A stretch of DNA of 63,421 nucleotides from Lampropedia aestuarii (GCF_004803635.1 NZ_SSWX01000023.1:1-63421); one strand, 5' to 3'. Positions 19,635 through 29,264 are shown, numbered from the stretch's first letter. Program-made: numbers and translations. Notes: generated by a model from the sequence alone, not told the origin.

Positions 19635-20648
19635 TTACTTAGCGCCACCGTAGAGTTTGTCGAACTCACCGCCATCGTTGAAGTGCACCCGCTGTGCTTC
19701 ACCCAATGAACCAAAGTATTTGTTCACACGGAACAGATTCACTGGCTTGAACGTCTCTGGGTGTTTGGCCAACACTTCTTCATTGCGTGGGCGCAGTGCA
19801 TGGCGGGCGGCAATTTCCTGGCCTTCTTCGGAGTACAGGAAGTCCAGGTAAGCCTTGGCAGCCTCAGCCGTGCCTTTTTTGGCTACGACCGACTCGACAA
19901 TCGCCACTGGGTTCTCAGCCAATACGCTGGTGCTTGGGTAGATCGCGTCGACCTTGCCTTTGCCAAACTCGCGCTCGACCGACAGCACTTCGGACTCGAA
20001 CGTGATCAGAACGTCGCCAATGTTGCGTTGCAAGAATGTGGCGGTCGCATCGCGCCCGCCTTTGCCCAGCACTGGGACGTTTTTGTACAGTTTGGAGACA
20101 AATTCACGCGCTTGCTCCTCAGTGCCACCATTTTCCAGCACCGAGCCCCAAGCTGCCAGGTAAGCATAGCGGCCATTGCCACCGGTTTTAGGGTTGACAA
20201 CGATGACTTCTACGCCTGGCTTGATCAGGTCATCCCAGTCCTTGATGTTTTTAGGGTTGCCATTGCGCACCAGGAACAGCATCGTGGACGTGGTGGGCGA
20301 TGCGTCGTAGGGGAATTTCTGCTCCCAGTCTTTGGCAACCACATTGTTATCTGCCAAAAACTCAATGTCGGTGGTGGTGTTCATCGTCACGACATCAGCC
20401 TCCAAACCTTCGCGCACAGCGCGGGCCTGGGCACTTGAGCCACCATGGGCCTGGTCGACTTTGATGTCTTTGCCGGTGGTTTCCTTGTAGTGCTTGGCAA
20501 ACGCCGGGTTGATCTCGCGGTAGAACTCACGCGCCACGTCGTAGGACGCATTGAGCAAGGTTTGCTGTGCGTGCACTGCCCCACCAGCGAGTGACAAGGC
20601 CAGTGCTATTGCAGCCAATTTCCAGCTGTTTGTCATTTTTTTTGTCAT
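19635..20648 (-). CDS. sbp: Periplasmic sulfate-binding protein
   Basis: A sulfate-binding protein of 337 residues with a signal peptide ending near residue 28 (AGGAVHAQQ). Family motifs include LLNASYDVARE, VDQAHGGSSAQARAV, VVNPKTGGNGRYAYLAAWG and FLQRNIGDVLITFESE. GGAAGG before the ATG at 20648 supports this start. It precedes cysTWA in the same direction and hands sulfate to that permease. The very AT-rich stretch upstream (20700-20760) is the likely promoter, where CysB control would be expected but is not proven. Confidence 0.94.
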   Translation of the reverse strand: MTKKMTNSWKLAAIALALSLAGGAVHAQQTLLNASYDVAREFYREINPAFAKHYKETTGKDIKVDQAHGGSSAQARAVREGLEADVVTMNTTTDIEFLADNNVVAKDWEQKFPYDASPTTSTMLFLVRNGNPKNIKDWDDLIKPGVEVIVVNPKTGGNGRYAYLAAWGSVLENGGTEEQAREFVSKLYKNVPVLGKGGRDATATFLQRNIGDVLITFESEVLSVEREFGKGKVDAIYPSTSVLAENPVAIVESVVAKKGTAEAAKAYLDFLYSEEGQEIAARHALRPRNEEVLAKHPETFKPVNLFRVNKYFGSLGEAQRVHFNDGGEFDKLYGGAK

Positions 20649-20809
20649 AAACACCTTCCACTTAGAACCTAAAATTGTTTGGATGGCGTGATTCTCGTCC
20701 TTTCAAATATAAAACAAAAAGACATTTTTATTCTTTTTTTATATGTTTTTTAATATATAGGTGCAATGACAGCGATCTCCGCCTCCATCAAAGTACCTTT
20801 CAACCTAAG

Positions 20810-20838
20810 AGCCTGTTCAAATTTTTGATGAACAGGCT
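20810..20838. repeat. Inverted repeat after the DUF1854 gene, dispersed-repeat family
   Basis: AGCCTGTTCA (20810-20819) and TGAACAGGCT (20829-20838) are exact complements. The stem sits 9 bases past the DUF1854 stop and may act as its terminator. The arm matches the right-end sequence TGAACAGGCTCT of the complete element at 40779-40937. Confidence 0.65.
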
Positions 20839-20847
20839 GTGCGAACA

Positions 20848-21339
20848 TCACAAAAACCGCTCCAACAACTTGCGCGAATGTTTGTCCAGCAGCGTGGTAT
20901 CTGCAATACGGTATTGAACACCGTCCTGGCCTGTGATCAACAGTTTGGTGCGACCTTGCAGCTTGCGGATGTCTTCCTCGGCTTTGAGCACCATTTGCGT
21001 ATCGCCACGGTCCGTTTGCACGTCCCAGGTACTGGGCGTGGCAAAACTGGAGACTTTGAAGATGCGCTGAATCGATGGCACAAATTCACGAATAGCCAAG
21101 TCCTGCTCAATCAATTGGCGGTGTTGGGGCTGCAACTCATCCATCTGCGCAACCCACAGCGCTTCCTTGCCATCAGTTGCCACCAGTGACAGGCCGCGAG
21201 TGGGTGCTGTAAGCGGAAACGCGCGCACAGGCGTCACCGCAGTGTGCACAGTGCCATCAGCCAAAGTCAGCACCAGACGGCCATGGGCATTGCGAACCAG
21301 CTGGATACCGGCCAGATCTGTGGGTGTCGTTTCAATCAT
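20848..21339 (-). CDS. DUF1854 protein linked to cyanophycin metabolism
   Basis: A 163-residue cytoplasmic protein of the DUF1854 family, known for its gene neighbourhood beside cyanophycin synthetases and a dedicated ABC transporter. Recognisable patterns are GRLVLTLADGT, PVRAFPLTAPTRGLSLV, REFVPSIQRI and TWDVQTDRGDT. No catalytic motif is visible. Its start overlaps the ABC transporter stop by four bases, so both proteins are made together and may form one machine. Function is unknown. Confidence 0.85.
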   Translation of the reverse strand: MIETTPTDLAGIQLVRNAHGRLVLTLADGTVHTAVTPVRAFPLTAPTRGLSLVATDGKEALWVAQMDELQPQHRQLIEQDLAIREFVPSIQRIFKVSSFATPSTWDVQTDRGDTQMVLKAEEDIRKLQGRTKLLITGQDGVQYRIADTTLLDKHSRKLLERFL

Positions 21340-23633
21340 GTCGATTCCTTGCTCTGTAACGTCAGGCCAGCAGCTTGCGCATCTTCTTCTGCACGGCGCG
21401 CTTGGGCGTCGTAGAGCCTGAAATAACTGCCCAGCTGGGCCATCAATTCGTCGTGGGGGCCCACTTCAACAATCTCGCCACGGTCCATCACCACCAGGCG
21501 ATCGGCTTTGCGCAGCGTCGACAAGCGGTGGGCAATTGCAATGGTCGTGCGGCCTTTGACCAGGTTGTCCAACGCCTTCTGAATTTCTTTCTCGGTTTCT
21601 GTATCGACGGCCGAGGTCGCCTCGTCCAAAATCAGGATGCGCGGATCAATCAGCAAGGCCCGCGCAATCGAGATGCGTTGGCGCTCGCCGCCAGACAAGC
21701 CCTGACCGCGCTCCCCCACCAGCGAGTCGTAACCATGTGGCAGGCGTAAAATGAATTCATGCGCATGGGCCGCACGCGCCGCAGCGACAATTTCTTCAAA
21801 GGTCGCATCGGGTTTGCCGTAGGCAATATTCTCGGCAATCGTGCCGAAAAACAGAAACGGCTCTTGCAGCACCAAACCGATATTGCTGCGGTAGTCAGAC
21901 ACCGCCATGCGGCGTATATCGACGCCATCGAGCTGGATCGAGCCGTCACTGACATCATAAAAACGACAGATCAGGTTGACCAGAGTGCTTTTACCCGAGC
22001 CGCTGTGGCCCACCAGTCCAATCATCTCACCAGGCCTGATCTCCAGGTTCAAATGCTTGATCACTGCGCGGCTGCCGTAGCGGAAGCTGACGTCTTGCAT
22101 CGTGATGGCGCCTTGCGCCTTGCCAGGCAGCCTGACCGGGCTGGCTGGCTCGGGCACGTTGCTGACATGGTCGAGGATGTCGAAAATACGCTTGGCCCCC
22201 GCAGCGGCCTTTTGCGTGACCGAGACAATGCGGCTCATCGAGTCCAGACGCGTATAAAAACGGCCGATATACGCAATAAAGGCGGTCAAAATACCCACGG
22301 TGATTTGGTCGTTGGCCACCAAATAGATACCAAAGGCCCAGATCACCAAAATGCCCAGCTCGGTCAGCAAGGTGATCGTCGGCGTGAACAAGGACCAGGT
22401 TTTGTTGACACGGTCGTTGGCATCCAGGTTGATGCGGTTGGCATCGGCGAAACGGGCGGACTCGCGCTTTTCCTGTGCAAACGCCTTGACGACACGGATG
22501 CCTGGAATGGTGTCGGCCAGCACATTCGTGACCTCAGACCACACGCGGTCAATCTTTTCAAAGCCGGTGCGCAGCTTGTCGCGCACCAGATGGATCATCC
22601 AGCAAATGAACGGCAAAGGCACCAGTGTGACAAGTGCCAGCCATGGGTTGATCGAGAACAAAATGACCGAGGTCATGATGATCATCAGCACATCGGTCGC
22701 AAAATCCAGTGCGTTGACCGACAAAAAGAGATTGATACGGTCCGTCTCCGAACCAATGCGCGACATCAAGTCGCCGGTGCGCTTGCTGCCGTAATAGTCC
22801 ACCGACAAATTCAGCAAGTGGTTGTAGGTGGTAGTGCGCAAATTCGAGCCAATGCGCTCGGACACCTTGGCCAGCACAAACGTTCGCGCCCAACCAAGCA
22901 CCCATGCCAGCATAGCCGACACTAGCAAGGCGCCCAAATAAAAGCTCACCAAACTCGGGTCGATTTTTTCGCCATTCTGAAACGGAATCAAAATCTTATC
23001 CATCAGCGGAATGGTCAGATACGGCGCCACCAACTGGGCAGCCGTTGTCGCCAGCGTCAGCACAAAACCCAACAGCAACTGGTGCTTGTAGGGTTTGGCA
23101 AAACGCCACAAACGCAGCAGCACCCAGGTCGAGGTATGCGGTGCCTGTCGACTCGCACAGACCGGACACTCATCGGTTTCAGGTGGCAATACCGTGTGGC
23201 AAGCCGGGCAGCGGGACTCATCATCCACCACCACCGGGCTATAAGTTTCGCCTTTGGCAATGCGCTCGCTTTGCTTGTCAAATTGTTGAACCAATTGCAA
23301 CAACGATGTCTGTTGTGTCAACGTGATGAACCACTGGGCCAGGCGAGCGCTCTGATCGCTCAACTCCAGATTGCCTACGCCGCCGTGGTCCTGCAGTTTC
23401 AACACTTGATCGCCGGTCAACGGCCACTCTCTCCACTGCTTGGAGGCTGCGTCATAGGCCAGCAGGCGCGCCTGCGTGAGCGCTACAAGCCCTTGGGCAT
23501 ATTGCAATTGCGCGTTCAGGTCAACAGGGACCAGCGCTAATACGTTTTCATCAGCAGCGAGCTTGGCTCGCAATTCATCCCCCAAGGGGCTGGCAAACAC
23601 GGTCGAGGCATCCACAAAATGGTGATGTTGCAT
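21336..23633 (-). CDS. ABC exporter with N-terminal zinc ribbon, cyanophycin-associated
   Basis: A 765-residue fused membrane/ATPase ABC transporter. The first 140 residues form an extra domain, followed by a zinc-ribbon-like CPAC...CPVC pair (about 142-160). An exporter-type six-helix domain spans about 170-480. The ATPase has Walker A GHSGSGKST, signature [15 protein letters not shown], Walker B ILILDEATSAVD and the H-loop AHRLST. It probably acts as a homodimer. It is divergent from cphA' and coupled to the DUF1854 gene; this arrangement recurs around betaproteobacterial cyanophycin loci. The cargo is unknown. Confidence 0.9.
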   Translation of the reverse strand: MQHHHFVDASTVFASPLGDELRAKLAADENVLALVPVDLNAQLQYAQGLVALTQARLLAYDAASKQWREWPLTGDQVLKLQDHGGVGNLELSDQSARLAQWFITLTQQTSLLQLVQQFDKQSERIAKGETYSPVVVDDESRCPACHTVLPPETDECPVCASRQAPHTSTWVLLRLWRFAKPYKHQLLLGFVLTLATTAAQLVAPYLTIPLMDKILIPFQNGEKIDPSLVSFYLGALLVSAMLAWVLGWARTFVLAKVSERIGSNLRTTTYNHLLNLSVDYYGSKRTGDLMSRIGSETDRINLFLSVNALDFATDVLMIIMTSVILFSINPWLALVTLVPLPFICWMIHLVRDKLRTGFEKIDRVWSEVTNVLADTIPGIRVVKAFAQEKRESARFADANRINLDANDRVNKTWSLFTPTITLLTELGILVIWAFGIYLVANDQITVGILTAFIAYIGRFYTRLDSMSRIVSVTQKAAAGAKRIFDILDHVSNVPEPASPVRLPGKAQGAITMQDVSFRYGSRAVIKHLNLEIRPGEMIGLVGHSGSGKSTLVNLICRFYDVSDGSIQLDGVDIRRMAVSDYRSNIGLVLQEPFLFFGTIAENIAYGKPDATFEEIVAAARAAHAHEFILRLPHGYDSLVGERGQGLSGGERQRISIARALLIDPRILILDEATSAVDTETEKEIQKALDNLVKGRTTIAIAHRLSTLRKADRLVVMDRGEIVEVGPHDELMAQLGSYFRLYDAQARRAEEDAQAAGLTLQSKEST

Positions 23634-23869
23634 GTAAAAAAATTTTCTCCGCCGATAACAGCGCCAATCGCCACGCGAACCAAGGCATGGTCATCGCAGG
23701 CGCTGCAGGCCCAACTATTTAAAAAACGCTTAGAGCCTGCTCTACAACTTGTTCTAACTGTTCTTACTAACGAGTGAGCCGCTATTTCTGCTGACAAGAG
23801 TCACAATGAATATATATATTGGCAAAATTGCAAAGAATTCTATCCAATCCCGCTCCACAGCTGACTGAC
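23634..23869. promoter_or_regulatory. Divergent promoter region between the ABC exporter and cphA'
   Basis: A 236-base spacer that must hold both promoters. The stretch near 23800-23825 is AT-rich. A degenerate repeat end (CTTAGAGCCTG, about 23729-23739) lies inside. I see no clear operator. Confidence 0.45.
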
Positions 23870-26053
23870 ATGGCGAAATACAACAACATTGAACTATTGC
23901 GCACCACGTTTTTGCGTGGCCCCAGTGTCTGGACCTACCGCCCTGTATTGGAAGTCTGGCTTGATCTGGGAGAACTTGAAGACTTCCCCTCCAACACCAT
24001 TGACGGTCTCAATGAACGGCTGACTGCCTGGCTGCCCGACCTGATCGAGCATACATGCGGCATCGGCGAGCGCGGTGGCTTTATCCAGCGCCTCGAAGGC
24101 GGCACCTGGATGGGCCATGTGATGGAGCACGTGATCATTGAGCTCTTGAACCTGGCGGGCATGCCAGCCGAGTTTGGCCAGACGCGTGAAATCTCCAAGC
24201 GCGGCATCTACCGCATGGTGTTTCGCTGTCCAGAAGAAACCGTTGCCCGTGTGGCCTTGAAATGGGGTCACCAGCTGCTGATGGCCGCCATCAATGATGA
24301 GCCGTTTGAACTCAAACCCGCAATCCAGGCAATCAAGACCGCCATCAACGAACGCTATCTGGGCCCTTCGACTGGCTGCATCGTCGATGCCTGCACCGCA
24401 CGGCGAATTCCGCATATCCGCCTGAACAGCGGCAACCTGGTGCAACTGGGCTATGGCGCAGCGCAGCGCCGCATCTGGACTGCAGAGAGCGATGAGACCA
24501 GCGCCATTGCCCAGGGCATCGCCCAGGACAAGGACTTCACCAAACGCCTGCTGAGCGCTTGCGGCGTGCCTGTGCCCGAAGGCCAGATCGTCGCCTCGGC
24601 CGATGAGGCCTGGCAAGTGGCGCAAAAAATTGGCTGCCCCGTCACTGTCAAACCTTCGGATGGCAACCATGCCCGTGGTGTCACGCTGGATCTATCGGAA
24701 GAAGCGGAGATCAAGGCAGCCTTTGCCTTGGCACAGCCGGAAGGCTCACAGGTGATTGTCGAAAAATTCATCGATGGCGTTGAGCACCGCCTGCTGGTGG
24801 TTGGCGGTCAAGTGGTTGCGGCCACCAAAGGCGAAACCGTCTCGGTGTATGGCGATGGCCAGGCCACGTTGCAGCAGCTGGTGGAAGTCCTGAATCAAGA
24901 CCCACGCCGCGGCCCCGAGCATGAATACCCGCTGGACTGGATCAACCTGGAAGCTGGTGCGGTGAAACTCGAACTCAACCGCCAGCAACTCACACCTGAT
25001 AGCGTGATTGCCAAAGGCCAGGCGGTGCTGCTGCAACGCAATGGCAATATGGCGATTGACTGCCTGGACGATGTGCACCCTGATGTCGCCTACTACGCAA
25101 GCCTGGCAGCCCAGATCGTGGGTCTGGACATTGCCGGCATGGACATGATTTTGAAAGACGTCTCCAAGCCTATGCTGGGCCAAGGCGCGATTTTGGAAGT
25201 CAATGCAGGGCCGGGCCTGTTGATGCACCTGAAACCGACCAGTGGCACGCCCCGCCCAGTTGGCATGGCCATTGCCGACCACCTGTTCCCGCGTGACGCT
25301 GGCAGCGATGCCGGACGTATTCCGATTGCCAGCATTGTCGGCACACGCGACAACGCCTTCATCGCCCGCCTAGTCGGCTGGCTGCTGCAACTGTCTGGCA
25401 AACACACCGGCGTGGCCAGCAGCGAGGGCATGTTCATTGCCAACAACCTGATCCAGCCCAGCAGTGCCAGCAACTGGGCCGGTGCCGAGCGCATCCTGAC
25501 CAATAGCCTGGTACAAGCGGCTGTGATTCAAACCACGGCCCGCTCAATTCTCGAAGAAGGTCTGGCCTACGACCGCTGCCTGGTCGGTGTGGTCACCGAC
25601 ATGGATGGCTTTGAGTCACTGGCCGACCACGATGTGCTGGAGCCTGGGCAGATGCGCCGTGTGATGCGCACGCAAATTGATGTAGTGCTCAGCAACGGCG
25701 TGGGCGTTTTGAATGCCGATCTGCCCGAGGTCGCCGATCTGGCCGAGTTGTGCGATGGCGAGGTGATTCTGTACGCGAGCAGCGCAGACAACGAAACACT
25801 CACCGCACACCGTGCCAACACCGAAGCGCGCCGCGCAGGCGGCCGTGCAGTCTTGCTCAAAGGCACACAAGTCGTATTGGCCACGGGTGCCCAAGAGCGC
25901 GTATTGGGCACGCTGGATGCATTGGTGCTCTCTGGCGGCATCCGCCCAGACACATCGGCCTTGCTGGCAGCCATTGCGACGGCATGGGCGCTCGATATCA
26001 CACCCGAGCTGATTGGCGCTGGCATCACAACTTTTGAGTACGCAATTCACTAA
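23870..26053 (+). CDS. Cyanophycin synthetase-like protein CphA' with degenerate Mur P-loop
   Basis: A 727-residue relative of cyanophycin synthetase. The N-terminal domain (about 1-160) and ATP-grasp domain (about 215-470) look intact, with VKPSDGNHARGV and EVNAGPGLLMHL. The Mur-ligase-like core that follows has lost its ATP-binding loop: where active CphA has GTKGKTTTT, this protein reads GTRDNAFIA near residue 490. The start at 23870 fits the family N-terminus (MAKYNNIELLRTTFLRGP). It lies 100 bases before cphA in the same direction. Paired CphA' and CphA occur in several betaproteobacteria. It may add only one of the two amino acids, or be a partner subunit. Confidence 0.88.
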   Translation: MAKYNNIELLRTTFLRGPSVWTYRPVLEVWLDLGELEDFPSNTIDGLNERLTAWLPDLIEHTCGIGERGGFIQRLEGGTWMGHVMEHVIIELLNLAGMPAEFGQTREISKRGIYRMVFRCPEETVARVALKWGHQLLMAAINDEPFELKPAIQAIKTAINERYLGPSTGCIVDACTARRIPHIRLNSGNLVQLGYGAAQRRIWTAESDETSAIAQGIAQDKDFTKRLLSACGVPVPEGQIVASADEAWQVAQKIGCPVTVKPSDGNHARGVTLDLSEEAEIKAAFALAQPEGSQVIVEKFIDGVEHRLLVVGGQVVAATKGETVSVYGDGQATLQQLVEVLNQDPRRGPEHEYPLDWINLEAGAVKLELNRQQLTPDSVIAKGQAVLLQRNGNMAIDCLDDVHPDVAYYASLAAQIVGLDIAGMDMILKDVSKPMLGQGAILEVNAGPGLLMHLKPTSGTPRPVGMAIADHLFPRDAGSDAGRIPIASIVGTRDNAFIARLVGWLLQLSGKHTGVASSEGMFIANNLIQPSSASNWAGAERILTNSLVQAAVIQTTARSILEEGLAYDRCLVGVVTDMDGFESLADHDVLEPGQMRRVMRTQIDVVLSNGVGVLNADLPEVADLAELCDGEVILYASSADNETLTAHRANTEARRAGGRAVLLKGTQVVLATGAQERVLGTLDALVLSGGIRPDTSALLAAIATAWALDITPELIGAGITTFEYAIH

Positions 26054-26153
26054 GCCAAGCCACGCGCACCCCCATCCCACTTGCTGAGGACTCACCGCGC
26101 AAGCGTTGGTCCCCCAAACACCCATAACGTGCTATCCAGCTGAAAGACACACA

Positions 26154-28280
26154 ATGCAGATCAATCGCAGCCGCGCCCTGCGTGGCCCCAACCTGTGGAC
26201 CCGCAGCACCGCCATCGAAACCATCGTTCATTGTGAAAACAGCGAACTGCGCTATAGCGCCATCGCTGGCTTTGAAGAGCAACTGCGTGCCCGCTTTCCC
26301 ACCATTGGCATCTTGCAGCCCGAGGGCGCTGACCAGCCACTCTCGCTGGCCCATGTGCTGGAGCGCGCTGCCTTGTCGCTGCAAATCCAGGCCGGCTGCA
26401 CAGTCAGTTTCAGCTGCACCCACGAAACAGTGCAGCCAGGCACCTTCCAGGTCGTGGTCGAGTACACCGAAGAATCGGTTGGCACACTGGCTTTAAAGCG
26501 CGCCGAGGAACTGATTCAAGCCGCTCTGGAGGACACACCGTTCGATCTCGACGCCTGCATTGCCGAGCTGCGCGAGCTCGACGAAAACGAGCGCATGGGC
26601 CCCTCGACCGCAGCGATTGTGCATGCCGCCATCGCGCGTGGGATTCCGTTTCGCCGACTCAACAGCGGCTCTTTGGTGCAACTGGGCTGGGGCTCGAAAG
26701 CACGGCGCTTTCAGGCCGCTGAAATCGACTCGACCAGCGCGGTGGCCGAATCGATTGCCCAAGACAAGGATTTGACCAAACGCCTGCTGCATGCCGCTGG
26801 CGTGCCGGTGCCACTAGGCCGCCCAGTCAAGAACGTGCACGATGCGTGGCTGGTGGCCGAAGCCATTGGCTTGCCAGTGGTGGTCAAGCCGCAAGACGGC
26901 AACCAAGGCAAAGGTGTGGTGGTCAACATCACCAGCCGCGAGGATCTTGAAAAGGCTTTCCATGTCGCCCGCGGCTTCAGCGAAGACGTGATGGTGGAGC
27001 GCTATTTGCCCGGTCACGACTTCCGCCTGCTGGTCGTAGGCCGACAACTGGTGGCCGCAGCGCGCCGTGAGCCACCACAAGTGCTGGGCGATGGCCAGAG
27101 CACTATTCGTGAACTGGTCGACATCGTCAACCAGGATCCGCGCCGCGGCAGCGGCCATGGCACGGCGCTGACCACCATCCGCCTCGATGACATCGCCATG
27201 GCCCGCCTTGCCAGCGAAGGCCTGACGCCAGAGTCCGTGCCAGCACAAGGCCAGCGTGTGGTGCTGCGCAACAACGCCAACCTGTCGACTGGTGGCAGCG
27301 CCACCGATGTGACCGATGACGTACACCCCAAAATCGCCGCCCGTGCGATTGAGGCGGCGCAAATCATTGGCCTGCACATTTGCGGCGTCGATGTGGTCTG
27401 TGAAACCATGCTCAAGCCCTTGGAAGAGCAAAACGGCGGTATTGTCGAAGTCAATGCGGCCCCAGGCTTGCGCATGCACCTTGCTCCCTCGTTTGGGCGC
27501 CCGCGCCATGTCGGCGAGCCCATGGTGGATGAACTCTACGCCCCCGGCGATGATGGCCGAATTCCGGTCGTTGCAGTAACGGGCACCAAGGGCAAAACCA
27601 CCACGACCCGGGCCATTGCCCATTTGTTCGCCTCGCACGGCTGGCGCACCGCCATGGGCACGACCGATGGTGTCTTTGTCAACGGCAGGCAGATCCACAC
27701 CGGCGATGGCTCAGGCCCAGCCAGCGCGCGCAATGCGCTGGCACACCCCGAAACCGATGCGGCCGTGCTCGAATGCGCACGCGGCGGCATTTTGCGTGAA
27801 GGCCTGGGCTTTGACCGCTGCCAGGTAGCCGTGATCACCAATGTCGGTAATGGCGAGTACCAGGGTCTGGACTACATCGTCACCAAAGAAGACGAAGCCG
27901 TGCTCAAACGCGTGGTTGTGCAAAACGTTGCCACTACCGGCTACGCCGTGCTGAACGCCGCCGACCCGCTGGTAGCCGCCATGGCCCATGTATGTCCTGG
28001 CAAAGTCATCTTTTTTGCCACGGACCGCCACCACCCGGTCATGCTCACCCACCGCGCACAAGGCAACCGGGTTGTCTATGTCGATGGGGATGCGATTGTC
28101 GCGGCCGAAAGCGCTTGGCGCGAAACCATCGCACTACGCGATATTCCACTGACGCGCAATGGCACGCTTGGCTTTGAAGTAGAGAACATCATGGCATCCA
28201 TTGCGGCGGCATGGGCAGTCGATGTGCCATGGCAAACCATTCGCCGCGGCCTGTCGGGCTTTGCCAACGAGCAGCATTGA
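26154..28280 (+). CDS. cphA: Cyanophycin synthetase, C-terminally truncated
   Basis: CphA builds the aspartate-arginine polymer cyanophycin. This copy has 708 residues. The N-terminal domain and ATP-grasp domain (VKPQDGNQGKGVVV, EVNAAPGLRMHL) are present, and the Mur core has an intact P-loop GTKGKTTTT near residue 475. The protein stops after RGLSGFANEQH, where canonical CphA of about 860-875 residues continues into the Mur lid domain that helps bind the incoming amino acid. Roughly 145 residues are missing and no remnant follows: a copy of the dispersed repeat begins about 20 bases after the stop. The enzyme may have lost arginine addition. The start at 26154 matches the family N-terminus (RALRGPNLWTR). 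Confidence 0.88.
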   Translation: MQINRSRALRGPNLWTRSTAIETIVHCENSELRYSAIAGFEEQLRARFPTIGILQPEGADQPLSLAHVLERAALSLQIQAGCTVSFSCTHETVQPGTFQVVVEYTEESVGTLALKRAEELIQAALEDTPFDLDACIAELRELDENERMGPSTAAIVHAAIARGIPFRRLNSGSLVQLGWGSKARRFQAAEIDSTSAVAESIAQDKDLTKRLLHAAGVPVPLGRPVKNVHDAWLVAEAIGLPVVVKPQDGNQGKGVVVNITSREDLEKAFHVARGFSEDVMVERYLPGHDFRLLVVGRQLVAAARREPPQVLGDGQSTIRELVDIVNQDPRRGSGHGTALTTIRLDDIAMARLASEGLTPESVPAQGQRVVLRNNANLSTGGSATDVTDDVHPKIAARAIEAAQIIGLHICGVDVVCETMLKPLEEQNGGIVEVNAAPGLRMHLAPSFGRPRHVGEPMVDELYAPGDDGRIPVVAVTGTKGKTTTTRAIAHLFASHGWRTAMGTTDGVFVNGRQIHTGDGSGPASARNALAHPETDAAVLECARGGILREGLGFDRCQVAVITNVGNGEYQGLDYIVTKEDEAVLKRVVVQNVATTGYAVLNAADPLVAAMAHVCPGKVIFFATDRHHPVMLTHRAQGNRVVYVDGDAIVAAESAWRETIALRDIPLTRNGTLGFEVENIMASIAAAWAVDVPWQTIRRGLSGFANEQH

Positions 28281-28301
28281 GCACATCGCCAGGGGTCTGA
28301 A

Positions 28302-28349
28302 GCGTTGGGCCTTGCGCAACTGCGTTGAGATAATGAACAGGCCCTAAGC
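28302..28349. repeat. Right-end copy of the dispersed repeat after truncated cphA
   Basis: TTGGGC, then CAACTGCGTTGAGAT and TGAACAGGCCCTAAGC, align with the right end of the element at 40779-40937 and with 60-109. It begins about 20 bases after the cphA stop, exactly where the missing lid domain would be encoded. Confidence 0.65.
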
Positions 28350-28354
28350 CCTGA

Positions 28355-28375
28355 TCGCCCAGCCAAGCTGGGCGA
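28355..28375. terminator. Hairpin between convergent cphA and rapZ
   Basis: A 9-bp perfect stem (TCGCCCAGC / GCTGGGCGA) with a CAA loop lies between the two convergent stops. No T run follows on either strand, so intrinsic termination is only possible. Confidence 0.45.
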
Positions 28376-28394
28376 CGCAATCCACTGAGACGGT

Positions 28395-29264
28395 TTAACC
28401 CGCCTGGCGCAAGGCGATTTCGCGGTGGCGCTTGAGCGTCGCCCACTCTTTGGCAAACGCCTGGGTCAAGCGCTCAACCAGGTAGACCGAGCGGTGCTGT
28501 CCACCGGTGCAGCCAATCGCTACACTGACATAGCTGCGGTGGTTCTCAACGTGGTGGGGCAGCCATTTCTTCAGAAAGTGGGCAATGTCGTTTTCCATCT
28601 CCAGCAGCAGTGGCTGGCCCTCAAAAAACGTGATCACATCCTGGTCCATGCCGGTCAAGGCCTTGAGCTTGGGCTCGTAATGCGGGTTGGGCAGCATACG
28701 CACATCAAACACGTAATCGGCATCGCGTGGCACACCGCGCTTGTACGAGAACGACTGAAACACCAGCGTCAAATGGCCCCGCGCCACACCCAGAAATTGT
28801 TTTAAGCTCGCCTGCAATTGGGCGGCACGGGTGTGGCTGGAGTCAATCACAAACGCCATATCACGCAAAGTGCCCATCAAATGGCGTTCGCGCAAAATCA
28901 TTTGCACCAAGGCGTCGTCGCCATGGGCATCTTCGCCAGCGGCCAGCGGGTGCTTGCGGCGGGTTTCAGAGAAACGCCGCACCAAGGCATCGGTGGACGC
29001 ATCCAAAAACACCACACGGACATTCACGCCCTGCTGCTTGACCGACTCCAGGAGATGCGGCACCAAAGGCAGCGAGGTGGCATTGCGCGCATCAATCGCA
29101 ATTGCCAAGCGCGTGATGCGCTGGTTGCGCTCCAGCGCCAGGCTGGCCAGCAGCAGCTCCGGCGGCAGATTGTCGATGCAGTAGTAACCTGCATCCTCCA
29201 ATGCGCTCAAAGCCACGGATTTTCCTGAACCGGACATGCCGGTCATCACTACGAGTTCACGCAT
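28395..29264 (-). CDS. rapZ: RNase adapter protein / nucleotide-binding protein RapZ
   Basis: A 289-residue RapZ (YvcJ) protein. The N-terminal P-loop is GMSGSGKS in MRELVVMTGMSGSGKSVAL; family motifs YYCIDNLPPELL, VFLDASTDALVRRFSETRR and IGCTGGQHRSVYL are present. In E. coli RapZ directs RNase E to the small RNA GlmZ and so tunes glucosamine synthesis; in betaproteobacteria the target is less clear. The start at 29264 lies inside the end of recN (eight-base overlap). It is last of nadK-recN-rapZ. Confidence 0.94.
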   Translation of the reverse strand: MRELVVMTGMSGSGKSVALSALEDAGYYCIDNLPPELLLASLALERNQRITRLAIAIDARNATSLPLVPHLLESVKQQGVNVRVVFLDASTDALVRRFSETRRKHPLAAGEDAHGDDALVQMILRERHLMGTLRDMAFVIDSSHTRAAQLQASLKQFLGVARGHLTLVFQSFSYKRGVPRDADYVFDVRMLPNPHYEPKLKALTGMDQDVITFFEGQPLLLEMENDIAHFLKKWLPHHVENHRSYVSVAIGCTGGQHRSVYLVERLTQAFAKEWATLKRHREIALRQAG

